64,000 nt of DNA from Kallotenue papyrolyticum (lineage in GTDB: Bacteria > Chloroflexota > Chloroflexia > Chloroflexales > Kallotenuaceae), in the NCBI RefSeq assembly GCF_000526415.1, contig NZ_JAGA01000001.1, forward strand, positions 372,001 through 436,000, given 5' to 3'. The stretch's first letter is position 1; each line of letters starts with the position of its first letter. Shown here piece by piece: positions 59,433 to 64,000 of this stretch. The notes beneath the pieces were generated by a model. It searched no databases. It was not told the DNA's origin and saw only the letters and a list, made by a program, of their open reading frames with translations. The position numbers and the translations under genes are program-made.

Positions 59433-60404
59433 TCAGGGTGTGGCCGTGGCGCTGACGGGCGGCAGGCTAGCCGCCGGCGCCTCCACCAAACTCTTGGCGA
59501 TGTAGCCCTCCCGTCCATCCGGCAGGCGCACCTGATACCACGCGCCGCTCTCGGCCAGCAGCACCAGTTGGTCGCCCTGCCGCGCGGAAGCGATCACCGC
59601 GTACTGCGTGCCAGGACCGCTGCGCACATTAGCGGTAGTCGTCACGCGTCCGCTGATTTCGGGCGTAGCCGCGATCGAGGGCGTGGGCGTTTCCGCAGGC
59701 GTAGGCGTTGCCTCGACCACGCCGGTATCTTCCTCGTCGCGCGGCGCGCTCGCCTCGTCCGTGCCGGCGTTGGCGGCCACCACGGTTGGCGCCGGCACGC
59801 GCCGGCTCAGATCGTCACGCAGCGCCTGCACGCGGCTGGCGGCGAAGGCGAGCACAATCAGCATGACGATAAACACCAGCGCGGTTTTGATCGGCTCCGA
59901 GAAGCGCAACAGGGCTGAGCGTGAATGCAGCCGATCGAGGGCGACCTGCGCACTATCAGCGACCGACTCGCCCCAACTGGTTTTGCCGTGATCTTCGTGC
60001 GCCACGCGCCGCAGCGCAAGCATCGCACGCGTATCGCCCACCTCGGAGAGCGCGCGCACCACGCTCCAGCGCACATTGCTGTTGGGGTGGCGCAGGGCTT
60101 GAATCAGTGCGCCATTGGCACGCCCATCGCCGATCTGCGCCAGCGCTTCGGCGGCGCGGTAGGAGGTCAGCCAGGGATGATCCGGTGTGAGCGCTGCCGT
60201 CAGCGCCGGCACGGCCTGCGGACCGAGCTTGACCAGCTCATCGACGGCAACACTGTGACGCGGATGGGTCGGATCGCCAAGCGCCTCGATCAGCTCGCGG
60301 AGCTGATCCCGGTCGCTCTGCGGCTCCGCCCGAGGCGCGCGCGACGCCGCGGGCGCGGCGTGCTCCTCCGGCTGACCGGCCACGTCGCGGGTATGGCTAC
60401 TCAT
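59433..60404 (-). CDS. HEAT-repeat protein with a transmembrane helix and C-terminal SH3 domain
   Basis: 323 residues. A polar N-terminus, HEAT-like repeats (about 30-150: LRELIEALGDPTHPRHSVAV, DELVKLGPQAVPALTAALTP, AAEALAQIGDGRANGALIQA, ALSEVGDTRAMLALRRVA), one transmembrane helix (about 163-185, IKTALVFIVMLIVLAFAASR), a Pro/Thr/Glu-rich spacer and a bacterial SH3 domain (about 250-305, VTTTANVRSGPGTQYAVIAS, GREGYIAKSLV). HEAT repeats inside and SH3 outside suggest a membrane scaffold or wall sensor. The ATG overlaps the coaBC stop by eight bases. Confidence 0.78.
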   Translation of the reverse strand: MSSHTRDVAGQPEEHAAPAASRAPRAEPQSDRDQLRELIEALGDPTHPRHSVAVDELVKLGPQAVPALTAALTPDHPWLTSYRAAEALAQIGDGRANGALIQALRHPNSNVRWSVVRALSEVGDTRAMLALRRVAHEDHGKTSWGESVADSAQVALDRLHSRSALLRFSEPIKTALVFIVMLIVLAFAASRVQALRDDLSRRVPAPTVVAANAGTDEASAPRDEEDTGVVEATPTPAETPTPSIAATPEISGRVTTTANVRSGPGTQYAVIASARQGDQLVLLAESGAWYQVRLPDGREGYIAKSLVEAPAASLPPVSATATP

Positions 60405-61656
60405 CTGGGTATGCTTCCTCCTGTGACGGCCCGTCTTGGGACGGACGCGCCGGCGCGCTGCCCAACCGTGCGGGCCAACGCTCAAGCAGATAGTCGATCA
60501 ATTGCTGTGCCGCGGCGCTCTTGGGCTGGCGCGGCAGCACGCGCGCCACACCGCCCGCCTCGATCAGCGTCAGTTCGATCTCCGGCTGACCGATGCTGCT
60601 GAGCGCGTCGTTGGCCACGATCAAGTCCAGGCCCTTGCGTTCGAGCTTGTCGCGCGCGGCGGACAGCAGGTCCTGTGTTTCGGCGGCAAAGCCCACCTTG
60701 AGCGGGCGTCGCTCGGCGGCCAGCGACTGCAAGATATCGGTCGTCGGCTCCAGCTCCAGCGTCCAGCCCTGCGCGGATTTTTTGCGCTTGTGCTCGAGCC
60801 TTTCGGCAGGACGGTAATCGGCGACCGCCGCGTTCATCAGCAGCAGATCGGCCTCGGCGATGACGCGTTGCAGCGCAGCATGCATCTGCTGCGCCGTTTC
60901 GACGCGCAGCACCTCGACGCCCACCGGCGCTTCGAGCGCCACTGGCCCGGCGATCAGCGTGACCTGCGCGCCCTCATCGCGCGCGGCAGCGGCCAGGGCG
61001 TAGCCCATCTGCCCCGAAGCGCGGTTGCCGATGAAGCGCACCGGATCGATCGGCTCGTGCGTGCCACCGGCGGTCACCACCACACGCCGCCCGCGCATGC
61101 GGCCATAGACGCGGCCTAGCAGCGCGCGCAGCTCGCCTTCGAGACGATCGATGCCCGGCAGACGCCCACGCCCGCTCTGGCCGGAGGCCAGCAGGCCCTC
61201 CTCGGGTTCGAGCACGTACATGCCCCAGGCGCGCAACTGCGCCACGTTGCGCTGCGTCGCCGGATGCTGCCACATATGTGTTTCCATAGCCGGGGCAATC
61301 AAGATCGGGGCCGTGGTCGCCAGGGCGGTGGTCAGGATCAGCGTATCGGCCAGGCCAGCGGCCAGCGCAGCGATGGTATGGGCCGTTGCCGGCGCGATCA
61401 GCAGGGCCTGCGCCTGCCGACCAAGCTGGATATGCGCGGCAGCGCTTTCCAGCGTGGCCCACATATCGCTGTACACCGGGCGGTGCGTCAGGCTTTGAAA
61501 GGCCAGCGGCGTGACGAAGCGCGTGGCTTCCTCGGTCATGATCACGTCCACCAGCGCGCCGGCGACGGTGAGCTGCCGGGCCAGCTCCAGGGCCTTGTAA
61601 CAGGCGATGCTGCCGGTCACGCCCAGGACGATGCGTTTGCCTTCTAGAACGTTCAC
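60397..61656 (-). CDS. coaBC: Bifunctional phosphopantothenoylcysteine decarboxylase/phosphopantothenate-cysteine ligase
   Basis: 419 residues. CoaC half (1-190): RIVLGVTGSIACYKALELAR, SAAAHIQLGRQAQALLIAPA TAHTIAALAAGLAD. CoaB half (190-400): RRVVVTAGGTHEPIDPVRFI, GNRASGQMGYALAAAARDEG, ADLLLMNAAVADYRP, KVGFAAETQDLL. Together they convert phosphopantothenate and cysteine to phosphopantetheine. Two CoaC signatures differ from the E. coli Dfp form: the PxMNxxMW motif reads PAMETHMW and the flap LACG reads LASG. It is followed by the HEAT gene and preceded by an extended -10 element. Confidence 0.93.
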   Translation of the reverse strand: MNVLEGKRIVLGVTGSIACYKALELARQLTVAGALVDVIMTEEATRFVTPLAFQSLTHRPVYSDMWATLESAAAHIQLGRQAQALLIAPATAHTIAALAAGLADTLILTTALATTAPILIAPAMETHMWQHPATQRNVAQLRAWGMYVLEPEEGLLASGQSGRGRLPGIDRLEGELRALLGRVYGRMRGRRVVVTAGGTHEPIDPVRFIGNRASGQMGYALAAAARDEGAQVTLIAGPVALEAPVGVEVLRVETAQQMHAALQRVIAEADLLLMNAAVADYRPAERLEHKRKKSAQGWTLELEPTTDILQSLAAERRPLKVGFAAETQDLLSAARDKLERKGLDLIVANDALSSIGQPEIELTLIEAGGVARVLPRQPKSAAAQQLIDYLLERWPARLGSAPARPSQDGPSQEEAYPDE

Positions 61657-61679
61657 ACGCGCTCCTCGATCACCGTGAG

Positions 61680-61688
61680 ATTGTAGCA
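61680..61688 (-). promoter_or_regulatory. Extended -10 promoter element upstream of coaBC
   Basis: Minus-strand TGCTACAAT (61688-61680), 23 bases before the coaBC ATG at 61656, so the leader would be short. Identical nine bases occur before coaX and udk. Confidence 0.55.
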
Positions 61689-61731
61689 GCCGTAGAAGGC
61701 GGCGTCAAAGGCACGGCGGGCACCGGCTGCC

Positions 61732-62517
61732 TCAGGCGCTGCCCTGGTTGAGCTCGTAGATCAGGCGCAGCCCTTCCAGCACAAGATGGTCAACCACATG
61801 GTCGATGATCTGGTGACCGGGCGGCAGCGCCTCCAGCACCAGCCGCGCCAGACCACCCGTGGCCACCACCGTCGCGCGCTCGCCCAGCTCGTCCCAGAGA
61901 CGCTCGACGATCCCTTCGACCAGCCCGGCATAGCCATAGACAATGCCCGACTGCATGTACTGCACGGTGTTTTTGCCGATCACGTGGGGCGGTCGCGCCA
62001 CCTCGACCTGAAACAGCCGCGCGGCGGCCTTGCCCAGCGCCTCCGCCGAGATGACGATGTTGGGGGCGATCACCCCGCCGATGTAGTCGCCCTGGCGCGA
62101 GATGACATCAAAGACGGTCGCCGTGCCGAACTCGATCACGATCACCGGCCCACCGAAGCGCCGGTACGCGGCCACGGCGTGCGCCACGCGGTCGGCGCCC
62201 AGCTCGCGCGGTGTGTCGATCAGCAGGCGCATACCGGTCTTGACGCCCGGCCCCAGCACCAGCGGCTCGACGCCCAGATAGCGCCGCGCCAGCTGGATCC
62301 AGACCTCGGTCAACGGCGGCACCACGCACGCAATCGCGCAGCCGCGCACCTGGTCCAGGCGATAGCCGCGCAACGCAAACAGGTTGTGCGCCAGCACGCC
62401 GTATTCATCCGTCAGACGCTGGCGCTCGGTGGCAATGCGCCAGACTTCGAGCTGCCGCGCGCCGTCGTACAAGCCCAGCTTGATGTTGGTATTGCCGATA
62501 TCAACTGCCAGCAACAT
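61732..62517 (-). CDS. coaX: Type III pantothenate kinase
   Basis: 261 residues. CoaX phosphorylates pantothenate, the first step of coenzyme A synthesis, and is not inhibited by CoA. The phosphate-binding start is LLAVDIGNTNIKLGLYDGAR, followed by GPGVKTGMRLLIDTPRELGA DRVAHAVAAYRR, VIVIEFGTATVFDVISRQGD YIGGVIAPNI and VVATGGLARLVLEALPPG. The start at 62517 gives the native N-terminus; the upstream frame crosses a -10 element. It is separated by 75 bases from coaBC, an economical grouping of consecutive pathway genes. Confidence 0.95.
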   Translation of the reverse strand: MLLAVDIGNTNIKLGLYDGARQLEVWRIATERQRLTDEYGVLAHNLFALRGYRLDQVRGCAIACVVPPLTEVWIQLARRYLGVEPLVLGPGVKTGMRLLIDTPRELGADRVAHAVAAYRRFGGPVIVIEFGTATVFDVISRQGDYIGGVIAPNIVISAEALGKAAARLFQVEVARPPHVIGKNTVQYMQSGIVYGYAGLVEGIVERLWDELGERATVVATGGLARLVLEALPPGHQIIDHVVDHLVLEGLRLIYELNQGSA

Positions 62518-62539
62518 AACCTTTATCCTGTTTGGGCGC

Positions 62540-62548
62540 ATTGTAGCA
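62540..62548 (-). promoter_or_regulatory. Extended -10 promoter element upstream of coaX
   Basis: Minus-strand TGCTACAAT (62548-62540), 22 bases before the coaX start codon. The same motif and spacing occur at coaBC. Confidence 0.55.
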
Positions 62549-62578
62549 TCCCCAACGTCCGCACCGCGCAGCGACGCG

Positions 62579-62607
62579 TTGCGCGATCGTTGCGGATATG
62601 GTACAAA
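62579..62607 (+). promoter_or_regulatory. Probable tRNA-Arg promoter
   Basis: TTGCGC (62579-62584), 17 bases, TACAAA (62602-62607) with an upstream TG, ending 22 bases before the mature tRNA start. Confidence 0.5.
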
Positions 62608-62629
62608 GGACAGCGCAGAGATGCGCTGC

Positions 62630-62706
62630 GGCCCCGTAGCTCAGGTGGATAGAGCAGCGGTTTCCTAAACCGCGTGTCGCGCGTTCGAGTCGCGCCGGGG
62701 CCGCCA
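62630..62706 (+). tRNA. tRNA-Arg (anticodon CCT)
   Basis: A complete cloverleaf: acceptor GGCCCCG (62630-62636) with CGGGGCC (62696-62702), D arm GCTC/GAGC, anticodon arm GCGGT-TTCCTAA-ACCGC, variable GTGTC, T arm GCGCG-TTCGAGT-CGCGC. The discriminator base is G62703 and CCA is encoded at 62704-62706. Anticodon CCT reads the arginine codon AGG. Confidence 0.97.
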
Positions 62707-63078
62707 CCTTTTCCCCGTCCGCCTGCTGCAGATAACGCCCGGTCTATCCGGCGACGCCTTGCACCGAGGGCCCTGCTCGCGCCTGTCCCACCTGGCACCA
62801 TCTGGCCGGTCCTTCCGGCGCCGGGCTGAGCGACATGCGGAAGGCTGCATCCTGCTATACGCTGCCTGGCGCCTTGGCCTGCACAGCGCGCCGTCATCGT
62901 TCTGGCCATGGTTGGAGGAAAACGCCATGCTCCGATCGCTTCGCTTGCTCTGGTTGAAGCTGGTCAGGCGCGGGTGATCGGTCCGTGCGGCAATCGCCGG
63001 ATACGCCGGCAGGGCGCACCCTGGCCCAGGCATCGACAGATGTGGCCGGTGGGGACAGGCCGGCGCGCCGCGGCGGCG
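62707..63078. other. Gene-poor stretch after the tRNA
   Basis: 372 bases with no convincing long gene on either strand; the open frames present have no recognisable protein pattern. The only noteworthy element is the very short frame at 62926-62976. Confidence 0.6.
62926..62976 (+). CDS. Possible 16-residue peptide ORF
   Basis: ATG at 62926 is preceded by GGAGGAAAACGCC, a strong ribosome binding site with good spacing, and encodes MLRSLRLLWLKLVRRG, an amphipathic, Leu/Arg-rich peptide. It could be a real small membrane-active peptide, a leader peptide or chance. No repeats or toxin-antitoxin partner are visible. Confidence 0.3.
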
Positions 63079-64000
63079 TCAGGGGTGCACGACCACGGTT
63101 GTGCCGATCGGTGCCCAGTTGTAGAGCCAGGCGGCGGCGTCCAGCGGCAGGTTGACGCAGCCGTGGCTCAGACGCACGCCGGTGCCGAAATAGTTGTGCC
63201 AGTAGGCGCCATGCAGCGCTACCGAGCCGGTGAAATACATCACGTGCGGCACGTTGGGCACGACCCAAGACTCGCCGCCCAGGTTGCCGCGCATGGTCTG
63301 CAGCGGCAGCTTGGCGTAGATCTGGTAGGTGCCCGTGGGCGTGTTGAAGCCGTCCTTGCCCGTCGCTACCGGCGCGCTGAAGACCACCTGGCCGTCTTCG
63401 TAGGCCACCAACTGCTGGCGCGACAGATCGACATCGATCAGCTTGCCGCTGCGCTGCGGAGCCGAAGGAGGAAGCGGCGCCGCGGCGACCGTTGGCCTGG
63501 GAGCGGGCGTTGGCGGCACGGGCGTGGGCGTTGGCGGCACGGGCGTGGGCGTCGGCGCGAGCTGGGCAAAGGCGGCCATCATGCCATCGGCCGTTACTGC
63601 CTGCGAGACGAGCACCGCCGGCTTTTGTTCGGGCGTGATCAGCGCGCGGGCCAGCGCCGCTTCACGTCCCAGGGCGCTGACGCGCACATCCTGGCCGGGC
63701 GGCAGCGCGGGATGGTGTTCCAGCCGCGCGCGGGTGAAGTATTGCACCCGCAAGCTGGCGCCATCCACCATCTCCCACAGCGGCTCCGAAATCGGCGGGC
63801 CAAACATCAGCTCGCCGTTGTGCTCCTGCCAGAATCGCAAAAACGGCCCCGACAGCGTATGACCGGTCTCGGCGAAGAAGCGGCCCTCGCCCCGCGGCGC
63901 GGTGGCCGGCAGGCGCTCGAACGAACGCCAGCGCGTGCGCTCGCGGCCCAGCTCGCCCGGCACGACTCCGCCGGCGCGCGCTTCCAGGCGGCCCCGTTCG
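63079..64000 (-). CDS. L,D-transpeptidase (YkuD), 5-prime end beyond the window
   Basis: The frame is open from 63079 to the right edge, so the N-terminus is probably missing. The visible part starts with a domain of about 90 residues (TGHTLSGPFLRFWQEHNGEL, MFGPPISEPLWEMVDGASLR, VQYFTRARLEHHPALPPGQD) common in Chloroflexota wall proteins. It is followed by a linker with repeated PTPVPPTP and a YkuD domain: GKLIDVDLSRQQLVAYEDGQ, ATGKDGFNTPTGTYQIYAKL, VALHGAYWHNYFGTGVRLSH GCVNLPLDAA. The catalytic SHGCVN motif is intact. It makes 3-3 crosslinks or attaches proteins to peptidoglycan outside the cell. Confidence 0.9.
   Translation of the reverse strand, partial: ERGRLEARAGGVVPGELGRERTRWRSFERLPATAPRGEGRFFAETGHTLSGPFLRFWQEHNGELMFGPPISEPLWEMVDGASLRVQYFTRARLEHHPALPPGQDVRVSALGREAALARALITPEQKPAVLVSQAVTADGMMAAFAQLAPTPTPVPPTPTPVPPTPAPRPTVAAAPLPPSAPQRSGKLIDVDLSRQQLVAYEDGQVVFSAPVATGKDGFNTPTGTYQIYAKLPLQTMRGNLGGESWVVPNVPHVMYFTGSVALHGAYWHNYFGTGVRLSHGCVNLPLDAAAWLYNWAPIGTTVVVHP

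Noticed and set aside
63500-63560. Tandem G-rich repeat that could suggest a short repeat array
   Set aside because: It encodes the PTPVPPTP linker of the L,D-transpeptidase; no spacers or palindromic repeats as in CRISPR.

Overview
The window is GC-rich, densely packed bacterial chromosome, most likely from a Chloroflexota (Chloroflexia-like) organism. This is inferred from the mix of genes: a coenzyme F420 biosynthesis cluster with several F420-dependent oxidoreductases, Asp23/AmaP-type envelope genes, Pro/Ser/Ala-rich lipoprotein linkers, an L,D-transpeptidase with the N-terminal domain typical of that phylum, and no outer-membrane genes. No rRNA gene or other decisive marker is present, so the assignment is a reasoned guess.

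Layout. 1-4351 is a plus-strand accessory-looking stretch with an oxidoreductase pair and several decaying genes: a stop-less small gene running into a VOC gene, a truncated membrane gene, and a two-component remnant. 4472-6148 holds a ribosome-hibernation-type factor and a PAS-PAS-STAS regulator. 6277-21638 is the centrepiece, an 11-gene minus-strand operon for peptidoglycan amino-sugar salvage: GntR regulator, NagZ, NamZ, ABC importer, AnmK, GNAT, MurQ, BadF-type sugar kinase, SIS isomerase/deaminase. It is divergent from a second plus-strand ABC importer, with a near-perfect DasR/NagR-like operator laid over a consensus promoter between them. Two exported zinc peptidoglycan hydrolases follow (21730-23674).

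23878-36025 contains glycosyltransferases, a flippase and a membrane glycosyltransferase (surface glycan synthesis), an AEC transporter pseudogene, a MscS-like channel, an ECF sigma/anti-sigma pair next to an Asp23/AmaP envelope operon, and uridine kinase. 36261-39317 has a GGDEF-EAL protein, a uroporphyrinogen-decarboxylase-like protein and a small cysteine protein. 39461-43841 has a FbiB-like nitroreductase translationally coupled to an SPFH/zinc-ribbon/DUF2207 membrane module resembling Bacillus YdjGHI. 44061-52077 has a secreted metalloprotease, a lipoprotein and the F420 cluster (Fgd-like enzyme, CofE, GYD protein, CofC, PPOX protein, CofD, PPOX protein).

52278-57767 has a five-PAS histidine kinase with its receiver protein, an MFS transporter and another F420-type oxidoreductase. 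57957-59378 encodes an unusual NlpC/P60-like protein in which a beta-sandwich domain appears to be interrupted by two tandem repeats. 59433-62517 carries a HEAT-TM-SH3 protein, CoaBC and CoaX (coenzyme A synthesis), followed by tRNA-Arg(CCT) and a partial L,D-transpeptidase at the right edge.

Functional picture: exported amidase and M15 peptidase loosen peptidoglycan, two lipoprotein-dependent importers bring in fragments, and cytoplasmic NamZ/NagZ, AnmK, the BadF-type kinase, MurQ and the SIS enzyme convert MurNAc and GlcNAc toward fructose-6-phosphate. The GlcNAc-6-phosphate deacetylase step is not encoded here. Neither importer has an ATPase gene here, so a shared ATPase elsewhere is inferred.
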